Part shown: in pieces, positions 25,901 through 38,470 of the stretch
Layout of the letters: the number at the start of each line of letters is the position of its first letter
Numbering within the stretch: position 1 is the first letter of the stretch
DNA from: Marchantia polymorpha subsp. ruderalis
Lineage: Eukaryota > Streptophyta > Marchantiopsida > Marchantiales > Marchantiaceae
Direction: 5' to 3'
Length of the DNA stretch: 64,000 nucleotides
Assembly (NCBI GenBank): GCA_037833965.1
Contig: AP031351.1
Coordinates: 3,484,501-3,548,500, forward strand
Notes under the pieces: model-generated
The model's database searches: none
Told to the model about the DNA's origin: nothing
Seen by the model: only the letters and a program-made list of their open reading frames with translations
Program-made: the position numbers and the translations under genes

Positions 25901-27841
25901 CCGTGGAATTGCATCTGAATTGCACCTGCGCCTTAAAGCAAAGCTTGTGGTCAAGGTACAATATGTTCCTCATAAATGCAATCACGAACAACCGGTACTC
26001 GGGATCCTGATAACAGATGAGATAAGGGCTTGAGATAACCAATTCGTTTTGTCAAGCAATGTTCATCCTCTCCTATATCTACAAATAATCATTTACTATC
26101 TGGTTACCACCACACGTTACTAGAGCTGAATGACACGCACGGCACTCTGCAGGTTTTTTAAAAACAGCAAGTACATGAATTACCTTGGATATTGGGTTCC
26201 CGTCAAGACAGAGGAGGCGAAGTTTGCGAAATTGTCGAAAATACGCAACCTGAGTTAGAGTAGCAGGCAATGGCCTTCCAAGTAAGATGACAAAAATTTA
26301 ATGGATAAATGTACGCGGAAACGGCTGAATTATCCACTCTGACCAGAATGGTACTTGCAACTCTGAACTAAAAGGCCACTTCTGGGGGCTTGAAAATAGT
26401 GAATCAATTTACCTACATCTCGGCCAATTCTATGATCCCTAATCAACTGGACCAGCCTGCTCGTCAAGTCATCTAGACATGAACCGTCTGACGAAGGTGT
26501 AAACATAAGAAGTTGCTGCTAATGTTCTCTTAATACACAGCGCATGGCCAGTTCTATACATTTTGTGTAGTTGAGTCTTAGCGAATGTCGTACATCTTCC
26601 AGATCTGCAAGAAGATTATTTCCCAGAGACAGACAAACGAGTTCTTCAAGCGTCTCAAGGCCTTCGAGGCGTGCAATTTTGTTATTATACAGCGATAAGT
26701 CTGTCAGATTTGTAAGCGTCTCAAGACCTTCAATCTTCTCTATGCTGTTGAATGAAAGATCTGCCGGTACAAACATAGCTTCAGTACAGTTTCATAAGCT
26801 GAAAGGTTATCTCTGTTGAAGTAGAAATCCAAATTTGATTCTTATGTGATTGCCCAAACTTCTTGGTCATGTAGATGTCGGAATTCGTGCGGTGCAAACT
26901 AGGTGCATTGCTCACCTAGTTCAGTAAGAGTTGTCAAATGTGAAAGGTTTTGAATTTTTGAGAGCTGGTTGTTATCTAGAAGCAGCCTCGTGAGACATTC
27001 GAAGCCAATCAAATAGTTAATTTCTTTAATGCCTGCGAAAACCAGCACAACTGAATTTCAGTCCAGGTCGAGGAATGGGATCGAGACGAAAATCGCAGTA
27101 TACGTCGTGCCAGGTCTACGAAGAGCCCCAACTGAGCGGCCTGAATGCAGTGCGAGTGAAGCGAATCAAATAGCACACAAGTCTAATTGGGTCTGATCCA
27201 GATTGCGGATCTTACATTTGAAGGAAAACTCAAGGCAGGTGACCAGTTTCAAGGGTATCGTCTTCTTCCTATCCTCACAAACCTCCGGCACCAGACCCTC
27301 AACCTGCGGAAAACCTCAGACATGGAGTGAAATTCATGCATCTGCAGTCAACTATGCCAAGTGAAGCAGAGATGGTGTCAAACACCACGAGCACGATAAC
27401 TAATTACGTATAGATAGAGCACGATATGGTTCAAGATAACTAATTACATATAGACCTCAACCTAGTTGTAGATTGCAAGAACAGGCATTTGTGCACGGGG
27501 CGAGCGGATTGGCCATGATTGCGTCCCAAAAGATGGAGAACAAGAACTTGCTCGCCATATTCCGACTCCTTGACACCTATTTCAAACCTTTGTAACATGA
27601 TACATACATATCCCCGCAGTTGATACGCAACTTGCACGAGCTTTCCCCACAAACACCATCTTTATCACTTGAGAACATTAGTCCAAAGCTCCCAGAAAAC
27701 GTGCAAGTCAAGAATACTAGTTGAACAGGCCGAGGATGAAGACATGCATTGAAGGACGGAAGGGCGCAATCGTCTGGTTGAATTGGATTGGACCTTTATG
27801 GCGCCGCGAATAATCTCTGTCGTGATAGCTTTGCCTTCCAT
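19938..27841 (-). CDS. DRC3: Dynein regulatory complex subunit 3 (LRRC48/FAP134 orthologue), axonemal nexin-DRC component
   Basis: DRC3 is a nexin-link subunit of motile cilia. Exons in transcript order: 27794-27841, 27216-27303, 26916-27032, 26594-26760, 26184-26249, 25926-26006, 25526-25645, 25047-25193, 24734-24840, 23882-24137, 23507-23632, about 23314-23358, about 22936-23047, 21833-21910 and 19938-20284 (stop). This gives roughly 635 residues; human DRC3 has about 523. The start MEGKAITTEIIRGAIK matches the human 'VITEPVIKQAV' N-terminus. SDS22-type LRRs follow (LLLDNNQLSKIQNLSHL, DLSFNSIEKIEGLETL, LSLYNNKIARLEGLETL, CLDGNPISK) and then the LRR cap FMRNILYLDH. The rest is coiled coil ending in DKDGLIGAIQASHDAHTLTID, the strongly conserved C-terminal DRC3 block. 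Phases agree at nearly all junctions, but a microexon seems missing in the 1.5 kb last intron. A Ser/Thr-rich tail of about 50 residues looks lineage-specific. Expression in sperm cells is inferred from function. Confidence 0.9.
25404..25590 (-). repeat. Tandem duplication of a DRC3 coiled-coil exon (108-bp period)
   Basis: Plus-strand 25,404-25,482 and 25,512-25,590 are near-identical copies. The upstream (in transcript sense) copy lies inside the 120-nt exon 25,526-25,645. The downstream copy reads EEIDIKNRLAKRAERELCK (25,418-25,474). It has its own AG acceptor (TTTAG) and GT donor (AAG|GTGTAAG), is exactly 57 nt long and is phase 0 at both ends. It could therefore be included without shifting the frame. 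Whether it is spliced in cannot be told from the sequence. Confidence 0.75.
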
Positions 27842-29332
27842 CTTGCTATGTCACGTCGTGTCTTTACCCTTACTCGAGTCTCCTCGGATGGTCAGCCATT
27901 GACGTTGACAGGACTCGCATCTTTTCTTCCATCATCCAAGACCGGCTGTGTCCTGACATCCGACGTCCTTTCTGCCCAGCGTAGACAAGGCGGGAAGTTA
28001 GGAGAATGTTCCACGCACTTGTTGAATACTCTGAAATCGTGCAGCCCTATCCGTAAACCGACTTATGGTCTGAGATGAGTATCCATTTCTATTTTTCTTG
28101 ATTTCAGGACCAGCCTCTCGGCCTCCACTGCCAGGAAACTCTTGCACGTCGGGGTCGTTAAGACAGTGCAAGGCGAGTGTCAAACAAAGCTAACAATAGT
28201 TTCAAGTCTCACAAAGTGTAAGACATTCCTGCTGCTTTAGTGGTACAGGGAAGCACTGTTATTCTGACGATGGTATCCAGTTCCTCCATTCAAGTGATGT
28301 CCTCAGTCTTTGCCACTTTCCGAGGTTTCTTGATACAGAAGGCAGTGCCTCATTTGTCGCAGGGGAGGAGCTAAACAAGCGGAGAGCAGCAGGGCGGAGG
28401 ATACGTCTGAAGCGATAAATTTCGCACTCACGGCATCGGCTTTCGTCTGCAATTTATCCTGGTTTTAAGCTATCCGGCCGCAAGTGTTTCAACCTCTGAA
28501 GACTTACGCTGTTGAACAGGTGGGGCGGGCGCGGCAATTCATCAGCCAAACGTGGTGTGAAAACAGCCTGCACTATTTCGCAGATGGGCGAATCATCTCA
28601 CACCGTCTAAAGCGCTGAATCTTGAGCAACGTAGGATCATTCACGAGTTCACAAGACAAGCGGCACATTGAGTGAGAGTATACACTTCTTCGTTCAGTCC
28701 AGGATTCTAGACTTTGTGAAGCTTCTGGAAGAAGTTTTCTGCCACTGCTGCTGTCCGAGTCTCCGACCGGCTCCTTAGCCGTTCTGTACCGTTCATACAA
28801 CGTTACTGGGACACGCTCCTGGTCTTTCGAACGGGTAAGAAATCTTCTAAGTAACTCCTCCGCGCGACAGAGATATGAGACAAAACATGTCCCGGACAGA
28901 CTGCGCAATGTTTTCCGAAACGAAGTTGCCGCGTTGCGCTACAGCGAGCCTTCGACCAGAAGCAGACAAAAACTCCTCCCGACTCCAGATTCGATTGTGG
29001 ACTTCCTTCGGCGAACTCTACTCTCTCGATATTTCGGGCGTAAATACCGTGTTCTAAATATGAAAAGGAAGCACAAGAGGTCTCGATTTATGGTGAAGGG
29101 AAAGTGACATGCTCGACCCTTCAAGAACAAGCGACTAAAAGCCTTCAAACATGGCGATAAGTCAGCACGCATCGTGTAAGAACGAATTATTCTTGTTTAG
29201 ACAGAACTCTTGGAGACAGTACACTGCGCCAAAATGACAAGGTTTAAAAACAGTGGTAGGACCAAGAAAAGCTTGCGCACTTGGTCGTCCCACCACATAG
29301 TAGAACCTTTTACTTAATGAAAGAGCTCAGGC
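27842..29332. other. Region between DRC3 start and the LRR-kinase stop
   Basis: About 1.5 kb separate two minus-strand genes, presumably holding the 3' UTR of the kinase gene and the promoter/5' UTR of DRC3. A minus-strand frame at 28,573-28,908 (111 codons, Arg/Ser-rich, containing LYERYRTAKEP) looks protein-like but matches nothing I know. It might be an untranslated-leader frame or an unrelated small exon. Confidence 0.35.
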
Positions 29333-32300
29333 TCAAGTGTCGTTGCAGCTGTCAGGATTGGAACTCTCTACGCTACTACTCTCACCGACCTTCTTTCCAC
29401 AGTTGGTGCAGGAACAGCTTTTATTTGGTAAACTACAAACTGGGATACTCTCTTTCTTTACTTTTGGAGACTCCTCGTCGACCTTGGGACTGAGCAACCG
29501 CTTTGGGACGTCCAATGCTTCTTCAGGAGTCTCGTCTTGAAGAATTGGTTCGTCCAGTGAAGCTACTGTTGTACATGACCTTTCTGCCAGGGCAGTGGCA
29601 AGAATGTTCAAAACTTCTTTCGCACTGGGGCGCGATGAAGGGCTGGGATCCGTGCACGAATAGAAGAGCCTCACCAAAATGCTCAGCACTTCCGAATCAT
29701 TACTACTCTCATATGTAACTGTTTCTTTCCCGGCTGACGACGCAGCAGGTGGAGATCTAAACTTATCTATTTCCGCAGGAAGCTGGGGCCGCTGCCCCAT
29801 CTGCGAAAGTTCAAGCCAAGGTTTGATCAGGTATTTTGAAGTAGGCAGTTCAAAAGGTCGATTTCTCGACAAGAAAGCAGAAGTCTCCAGCAAAACTGAT
29901 GCACAACTCTTGACTAAACTTTTATCACTGGATTTTGCCTGTAGATCGTAGCCCACGCACACGACTGCGGTGCTAGAATTGCATATAAAAAAAAGGTAAA
30001 ATGTAATCAACAATCGCATTTGCCAGCATGTAGACTACGTGTGCGGTGACAAAGGAAACTCTAAGAAGCGAGAACTGATTAAAGCTTTCTTCCAGACGAG
30101 AATCCAATGATGTCGCAACTCAAAACAATCCACTATCTTCTCACTCGCTTGAAACAAGTACTTACTTGGGCATGATTTCAACGACAGAATCAGCAAAAAA
30201 CTATGACATATCAGTGGCATAAACGAGGTTAAAACTTCGTGATCTTACCTGAATACGAGAATGAACCTCCGTTTCCGATAAACCGGCAAACGGAACTTTG
30301 AGAGTTAGCAACTCAGCCAGTAAACATCCGAAGGACCATAAATCAGCTTCCTGAAGTTCAAAATCATATCGACAGTGAGTAAGAAGGCGTTAAACAGATA
30401 TCGATGGTACTTAAGATCAAGTTACCGACAAGAATATTGCAGCAACAAAAGAATATGATCAGAAAGTTATGTTGGACAGCAGATGAATGGATATTTACCA
30501 GACCATACGAGTGACGTCCATACATTGCCCGTAAAACCTCAGGAGCTATCCAACGAGGAGTCCCAACACAAACATCCGCCGGGGGTACACCTCGATGCGC
30601 CAAATAGCACGTGTGTTCCGAAGATGACTGAAGAGGAACAGCGCTGTCAAAGTCGCAAAGCTTGACAACTGGACCAGGAAACTCAGTATCTTGACTTGCC
30701 TCCAGATCAATCAGCACATTGCTACTTTTCACATCCCTGTGAATGATGCCTTTCGAATGTAGCACGGATATAGCGCAGGCTACGTTCCTTGCTACATGCA
30801 AGGCTAGGTCTGGATCCATGTGCGTTTGGCCTTTTGCAGCTAATTCTTGAAGAAATCCCTGCACGTTCTGATAGTCAAATTAGCCATACGAGAGGCTACT
30901 GCGAATTATCCGACGCTATATAGCCAGATTACAGTCATACGGCAACCAAACCTCACGTCAATCTGAAATCTGTGCCACATAATATAGTCATACAGATATG
31001 TACCTCCAAAGATCCCCCCTTGATGTACTCCATAAAGATCATCAATTGAGGTGCTTGAGCTGCTCCCTCGTCTGGTGAGGTTGTGAAGCCTGATGTGAGC
31101 TGGTGACCATAGAAGGCGACGATACAAGGATGCGGTTGTAGACTACAAAGCATTCGAAGTTCACTAAGACAGCTACTTTCCAAACCCTTTCCCAACACTC
31201 CGGGGCCTTCGGCAACGGTCTCGAGCTGCCTCACCTGCAATTCACGATAAGTAGTGAGCCTAATGTATAATGAATTTACAGCCAGTGGGTTATTCAGTGA
31301 AGAAAAGGCTTCCCACAGAATAGCTATGATGAAAGTCCGAAGATCATACAGTTAGTGCTAGAAAAATACAGGGTACCTGAAGAAAGAAATAGGAAGCGTT
31401 GCCTCCATATCATTCGGATTTACAACATCATATTTTCAGTCTCCTTATTCAACTAGTCTAAACTTTGATTCGTTTGACGCCTCCACAAAGATTACTATCG
31501 ATAAAAAATATACTATATTGGCTTAAGCGAACATTATTAGCCCCAACAATCCCTATGTCCCTAATCCCTAACAACGCAGAAGAGCGTAATAAGGGCATAC
31601 TGGTATTCCAATATCCCGGCGAAAAGAAGATTATGTGCTTCTGTCTAATTTTCAACTTTGAGGTAACAAAGGCACGTATAGGAGAAACAAAAGGGATTGA
31701 AGTACACACCTTAGCTGCAGCCGTGACCTTCCCAAAAGAACATCGTCTAACTACAGCCCCTGAAGCCCCATGGCCTATATCTTCATGTAATAGCGGTATA
31801 CGGGAACTCTCACTCCCAGATGTCTTCAACACCTCAATAGAGATTCGTGGCAGATGTATGCGTCTTAAGGGGATATACCTATAAAATATTTAAAAAAAGA
31901 AAAGGTAGCAAACTCAATGAGCCATTTCTATCTGCAATACATCTTCCTAATATAAAACAGAGGACTTCTCAACATACCAATCAGATGCAAAGCTTATTCC
32001 TAATTCATATACTAGGGACCTAAAGACGGACTTACTTCCGAAGAGTAAGACATAGAAGGGCCATCAGTCATATCTTCTATGAGATCTGCCAGGATCAACA
32101 ACGAGGTACTGTAAAGTACAGGAAGAAGAAAGCTAAACAGATCCCATTAACGGATAAATAACATTCATTATTGATATCATTTATTCCGGAGCATGTAAGA
32201 ATTAAAAGAGACAAAGATCAACGAGCTTCGATCGTTCCCATCTAAAATTGTTCCAGATTCAAACCTTTCTGTCACTCTCTTATTAACCAAGACAAGTGAC

Positions 32301-35300
32301 AATAACGTCGTGTGGGTTGGAAAAAATGGACATATTGGTCAGTACCTGCAAAAATATTCGGGATCCCTTTCTGGTCGAATGTCAAGAGGACGACATGCAT
32401 CGACAAGCATCCGAGTGCTGCCACTTGAGGTTTCAACAAGTACCACGTTCCAGGCATGTGGCATGTAATCTAGATAACCGCGAACGAGTTCACACGGTAT
32501 GATGGGGTCCGCTCTGTCACATAGATACTGAAGAACATACATGTCAATATGCTCGACCTCGTCAGGGGAGTTACCAAATCACGAAAACCTCAAACCACTA
32601 ATACCTACCTAATTTACAGCAGTATTCACAACATCAAACAGAGTTCACTTACCTTGAAAAGTATAGCTCTATGTCGACAAACACCAAAGGACAGGGACCC
32701 AATGGGTAGCACATTCGATCCCCGCTGAGCTTTCAAAAATCGTACTGCACCTTCACAAAGCATGTGCACACTTGGCAGGACGGCTCCTGCGTTTGACTTC
32801 TCCATCACCTTGTTAACTAAGTTCCCATTAACACTAGAACTACAAGAGCACACAAAGGGCATCCCGGCAGTACCCCCAAGAGCAGCCCGGCGCATGTTAG
32901 AAATGTTTTGTGTCTTATCGCTCCCACCAAAACAATCTGAGACAAATAGAGCCAAGAATGTCATTCTTTGAAAAACATTCACCTTCCCATCCCCTTCAAC
33001 AGATGACTCCAGGCCTGCAAGGAGTTGTTGTGCTGAAAGAGCCATCACATCCAGTTCCTCATCTTTCTCCCTGAACAGCCATGGAATAACGAACTCTGGA
33101 TGTTATTCAATAAACCACCAATCAATTCATTACGTGATACAAAGTCTACACTTATACTAATAACGCCTTACAATTTCCTGGCTTCATCACGCAAAGTACG
33201 AACATTTATGGAGTTATGAGTCTAGATCCATTCATTAGATAAACTCAGGACCTAAACTAGGTAACATCCCCAATATGCACATCCTTGTTACGGTCACGAG
33301 AAATACAAAAAAAACCTCTTTGAATAAATCAGTGACAGAAATGTAATAAAAGGTGTAAACTACTATTTTAATTAACATTATTTACCTGTCGACTAGTATG
33401 ACTTCTCGTGAATCATAACAAGGCTGCTCTTTCTCCAACGCAGCTAGTGACGAGAAAGGACGATCTCGTCCCGCATCGTAAAATCCATCATGAAGCCGGT
33501 CTTCAAATCCACAAAACGACTCAGTGCAATACTTAAAGGAGACTTCAGAAAACTCCTGCACTGACCTCCTCCTTTTAGAAGGCTTGGGGTTTCTATCGTT
33601 ATCCCCGTCTTGCCTTCTGCCTACTTTCACCCCCGATAATGCTAAACAACTACGGAGAGTATCAGTGTTGGATTCATTCGGATCTTCATTCTGATACTCC
33701 AGTAAAGTTACGACTTGATCAACCTTAGGTCGATCTCCACTTATGGCTTTCCTACATATGTTCCTCTCATTAGAACCGAGTCTACTGACTGCAACGTGTA
33801 CGACCTGTACTTTGCTTAATGGCATATGTTCAGGCTGGGAATCCCTGAAGCTTTCTTCATCTTGTTCCTCCGTGTCATGCAATTTATGGACGTCCTCATC
33901 AATCTGTAACTCCTTCCTAGAGTCGACAGCGTCTTCATTCCGCCTGACATGCTGCGCTACACACAATCCTTTCCCCTCGTCTGAAGCATATAGCTCTTTT
34001 CCATCCAACTGCTTACCGTTACCTCTGCTAGGTTTCAGTTCTGAAGTGGATGCATTTTTACAATGAACGTCGAGGGTCTTTAAGGGGTCAGCACTGACTA
34101 CTGGAGTGGTAACCTCATTAAAATCCACATGATCTTCTGATCTGTGCTTCCGACTACTATTAAGTCTATCTTGTCGTGCCTTCTGCTGTTGATTATCCTG
34201 CTTTTTCCACCCTCGCCGACTCCTTGAAACTGGCTGCCCTTTTGACGTTGGTGAGCTGCCCTTTCCTGCAAAAGGTGTAGGTGAAGAAAGACTGCTGCCA
34301 CCTGACACGTTCCAACAAGCTCACTGCTGTCAAGGACCAAAAGAGGGATCCATAATGTAGCTGAGCATTGCATTGATGTTATCTTTACCTGTCTTCAGAC
34401 AGGTAAAGTTTAACATGGATAAATATTGCACTATAAGTGAAGCAAAACACAAAGCAAAATCTCCTATATATGTTCGCGTCCAGAAGTCTTCAAGTCCCTG
34501 TGGATTTCGACTAGGTGACGAACCTACCTCCGAACCCATCGAGGCTTTCCTCAGCTGATGGAGGCTCCCAGTCCAGGAGAAATTCTTCTTTGTCCACCTC
34601 TGTTGAGTCGTCAGACTTCGTCGGGTCTGACTGAAGTCGCTCGTTGCCTTCCAGCTCGCAACTTACCCAATTTGGAATAACACCTGTTTTTTGCAGCTTG
34701 TTGAACTGTACGTGAACCATGCCAAGAAACGGGATTGAGCAACCGTTGGAGAACCAGAGATACTAGACCTCTATACGACGTTTTGGAAGCAGCACACACG
34801 AACTTTGCATAGCCGGAGTACACAAGTAATTACCTGTGCATTGAGAGCTCTGAGTGATGTCATGGACACTAGTCCCAGCGAATCCAATGATGTGAGCCTG
34901 TTGTGGGCAACATCAATAGAAGTAAGATTTGGAAGGCTCGTCAACTCCGAGGGGAGTTCGATCAACTTATTGCTCGCAACTCTCAACGTCTTCAAAGCTG
35001 TTAATCCAGCAAGCTCTTTCGGCAAGACTTTCAACTTGTTGAAGGATAGATCAAGCTCTTCCAAATGCTTCAGAGTGCCAATTTCAGCTGGAACCCAACT
35101 GTCAAAACGCCAAACAACACGAACCTGTTAACTATTTGCCTCAAACTAGTCCCACTCAATAATGTGCAACATAGTACTCTAAGTAACTGCATAATAGCAA
35201 AAAAAAACATAACAGGTTGTGTCTCCATAACTGTAACCTTGGACTCTATTGGAGACTACGACAGGCAAACCACCCTCACATAATATTCTCGTTCGTAGGC

Positions 35301-37156
35301 ATCTGCTGACATTTTACTAGCCTTAAAACACGAATCAAGATGCTTGACAGACTTCGATTAAGTGTCTCACTTCATTCAGTTTAATTGCAACTCAGTCTAT
35401 CAAGCATACAAGAAGGAACGCCAGAGACGCATCGTCCTGTGAACGATGATTGGCTTGCAGGAAATTTTTTAACAATTAATATAGTCAAATCGCATATGCA
35501 CTTCGATCAGTACAAGAACCCACGATTGACCTCGATCGCACGGTGACCTGTATACAAACCTCTACAGTCCTTACCATAAACCAAGAGCAGTGTAAGACTA
35601 TGAGAAAGACAGTAAGATCGCACAAATTCGACGGTCTGCAGTGCACCCATAGGTTCCAGTGAAAATTCTGTAAAGTGGGAATAACCTGTGGGTTGTCTTT
35701 TGAGTAAGTGATGAAGCTAAAATCAGTTCGTTAAGTTTGAAAACGGTTTAAGCTTTTGTGTATGTTTTGAATTTTGGTAGGGGAAATCTTTAACTACGCA
35801 GAGGGTTAAATAATCAACTGGTGATGAGGCTCATTGGTAACATGTGGAAAAATTTAAAACATTTATCTACAGAGTTCATTGATAGCAGAGATAGGCCTCA
35901 ACAATCAGCAAGCACAAAGAGTGTCTCCACGGAGTACTGGGTTGGTGCATTGAGGACTCTTGGGATCTATAACCTAATTGGAAACACAACAAGAGATTCA
36001 ACAGTCTTTGAGCCAAGCTTAATTATCTCAAGGAAACTTGCATAGAAGTAACCTGTTCGGCAGAATTGCAGTTTTCATGAGCACGGACTGAACAAAAGTG
36101 ACCAATCTTACGCGTGTTAAAACCTCCAAAATACTCCTTCAGACGGGTTCATGTGTTTGATGGGTGAATGCGAAAAATACTGTGTCAACTATGCTACTGA
36201 CTTGACATTGAATTTCACGCCACTTACACGACCTCCTAGACCAACGTATTCCTCGAGACTTGACAAAGTAAGATATGCATAAATGGGAAACTCAATGAAG
36301 CATGTGAGCTACTGTGCAAATTCACAAGGTGTTGTATTCTGGTCTATGGCATAGATATTTAGAATTAAAAAAAACATATGAAAGCCTCGAGTGAAGAAAA
36401 CCTTGTGGCTTCCAACAAACATGTGTTATACAGACCGAAGTGTGCATGGAGCTGTCCAGGGTTTTAAGAAACTTACGAGATTGAAAAATGGCAAACGGAG
36501 AGGCGCGTTAGAGAATGAAGTTGTGCTATCTCACGAGAGAGAGTGGACGCTGATGGACGCACTGGCACTTGATGAAGCTCCAACGCCCTCAAAGACCTGA
36601 GCTTGTCTAGAGGAGGTAAAGTTCCCAGTCCGGCTGGACAAATTTTCAAGTACAGGTGTTCCAACTGTGTCAATTCTCCTAACTCCTGCGGTAACGTTCT
36701 CACTTCATTTGAGAAAAATTTAAGTTTCCTCAAATTCTTAAAATTTTGAATAGAAGAAGGCAGCACAGTGAAGCTATTGTCAAAAACGAACATGTTTTTA
36801 ACTCGAGATGCTGTCTCCTGCATCGCAGTCGACAAAGATGAGAGAGTGCAGCCACTCGGAGAAACATCGATAACGTCCTCTTCCTCGGATCTTTCAGATG
36901 TCCTCAACACTTGTAAAGGTCTATCCTCAGCCGCTCCACCTGGCAAGTCATTAACTTCTGGCTTCAACTTTGGCAGTACTGTTTGAGCTAGTTTTTGCTC
37001 CATACGCTTTTGAGAGTGCATACTGTCAACAATTTTGGTTGCGTTCTCCTTGACAGCTTCATTCGAGCCACCATGTTCCGAGCCGGAAGATTCATCGGGC
37101 GTAGGATGGTTCAACAGACCATTTAATACTTCCCGATCCATCCGTAGGGCAACCAT
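29333..37156 (-). CDS. LRR + EDR1-like + Raf-like protein kinase (Arabidopsis At1g04210-type)
   Basis: Eleven exons join in perfect phase to 1322 codons plus stop: 36477-37156, 34834-35098, 34528-34705, 33386-34301, 32653-33070, 32346-32527, 31710-31878, 31004-31234, 30499-30858, 30249-30350 and 29333-29800. The N-terminus carries plant intracellular LRRs (LDLSFNKLKVLPKELAGL, LRVASNKLIELPSELTSL) ending near residue 315. A basic/Ser linker holds GFYDAGRDRPF. Residues about 680-880 form an EDR1/CTR1-type domain (FGVCRHRAILFKYLCDR, CELVRGYLDYMPHAWN, VDACRPLDIR). The kinase has GHGASG (915-920), Lys936, a Glu in SCLSELRML, HRDVKSSN (about 1053-1060), DFD instead of DFG (1082-1084) and GTPRWIAPEV. 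This order and the DFD match At1g04210, a putative MAPKKK-related kinase. No signal peptide or membrane segment is seen, so it is cytosolic. Substrate is unknown. Confidence 0.93.
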
Positions 37157-38470
37157 CCTTCAAGTTTCCGTGAAATACAGTGCGAAAGTCAGAATAGAGA
37201 TTGAAAGGACCGACACAAAACGAGCAACGATCTCAAGATATGTGACGAAATCGCTTGGAAAACATTTTACGCCAAAAAACTTTGTCCCCCATATCTCTTT
37301 CCAATTCGGAGAGAGTGACGAGCGGAACTTCGGCAACCATATTCGCAGGGGCAATGTAGTGACAGTAACTCGTCACGCAAGACTACCCATTTTCCGACAG
37401 AAATCGTTGGTGGAATGTAATTGTTAAAAAGCCGAAATCAGTGTCGACTCCGCCCAGAGCTTTGCCGTAACGTGCAAGGCATTCGACAAGGCTCGTCACT
37501 GACGAAAGCAAGGAGACACCGCCTTGAGTGAGTTATGCGAACAAAATTGTCCATCACAAAGAAAATCTTCGAAGACCTGCCGAGATGATATGACATAATC
37601 CGACGGTCGTTGATGCACAGACAATTGGATAAAGCCCGGTATCAGGTGAACCCAAGAGAACTGCGACTCTGTTCGCGGCGAGATTAAGAAAAATGTCCGG
37701 GCGTGCCAAGCACATAAAAAAAAGGTCGGCTCCCAACCTCTTGTCAGCCTGAATCAGTCATTCATGAGCGGCAGAACAGCAGTTTTCACGCATTAGATCC
37801 GACCGCCACACACTAGTCCTCCGAAATCCAATTCATGTCAAGCGTGATAAAGATTGTTCCATGTTCCACACTGAATGTCCGCCCATAGTCCGCAGAAAAA
37901 CATTCTGGTTCCTCCTTGACCGCCTCGCCAGACCCCAGCGCGGCAGTGCTGCTTCTTTTCCCAGTGCCACCTCTACTACTTACCACTTACCACTCTCTTT
38001 CCTCTCCTCTCCTCTCCCCTCCCCTCCCCTCCCTCACCGTCCCCAATCGTCAAAGATCCCCGGCCCCCATTGCCGCACTAACCCCGAAGAAAGGAAACGA
38101 AGAAGGCTCGACGATGAAGCTTTTGTCGTCGTCCCTCGCCTGCGGCCCTTTCCTCCTACAGGAGCAGAAGCAGAGATGGCAGCTCCCATCTTCACGGCCG
38201 CTTCATCACATAACTCTGGCGAGCTCTACTCGCGCCGTGAGATCTTCATCCCACGGCTCCCGCCTCCTCGCCCCGGCGACGGAGTTACTCCCAATCTCTC
38301 ATGTGAATAACATCCCCCACTGCCCGCCTGGTGTGCCAGAATTCCAGCCACATCAAACAGGGGAAGAATCAGAGCTTACCGGCTCCCTCGCTGTCCGCAA
38401 GTGCAGTGCGCTTGATTCGCAGAATCTCGAACTGAAGCTTTCTTCCCACGGCCGCGGTGTGTAACAACGG
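37157..38470 (-). promoter_or_regulatory. Upstream region of the LRR-kinase gene with a G-quadruplex-prone GA tract
   Basis: The plus strand at 37,997-38,030 is a CTCTC/CCCTC run. In the sense of the kinase gene this is a series of GGGG/GGG blocks separated by single A residues, a classical G-quadruplex pattern. Plus-strand open frames through this tract (37,861-38,464) are rich in Pro, Ser and Leu, as expected from translating a pyrimidine run, and are not called as genes. Regulatory role is inferred from position. Confidence 0.45.

Noticed and set aside
37861-38464. Two long overlapping plus-strand open frames (149 and 182 codons)
   Set aside because: They run through a pyrimidine-rich tract, are Pro/Ser/Leu-rich in both frames, and lie upstream of a well-supported minus-strand gene; they look like leader sequence.
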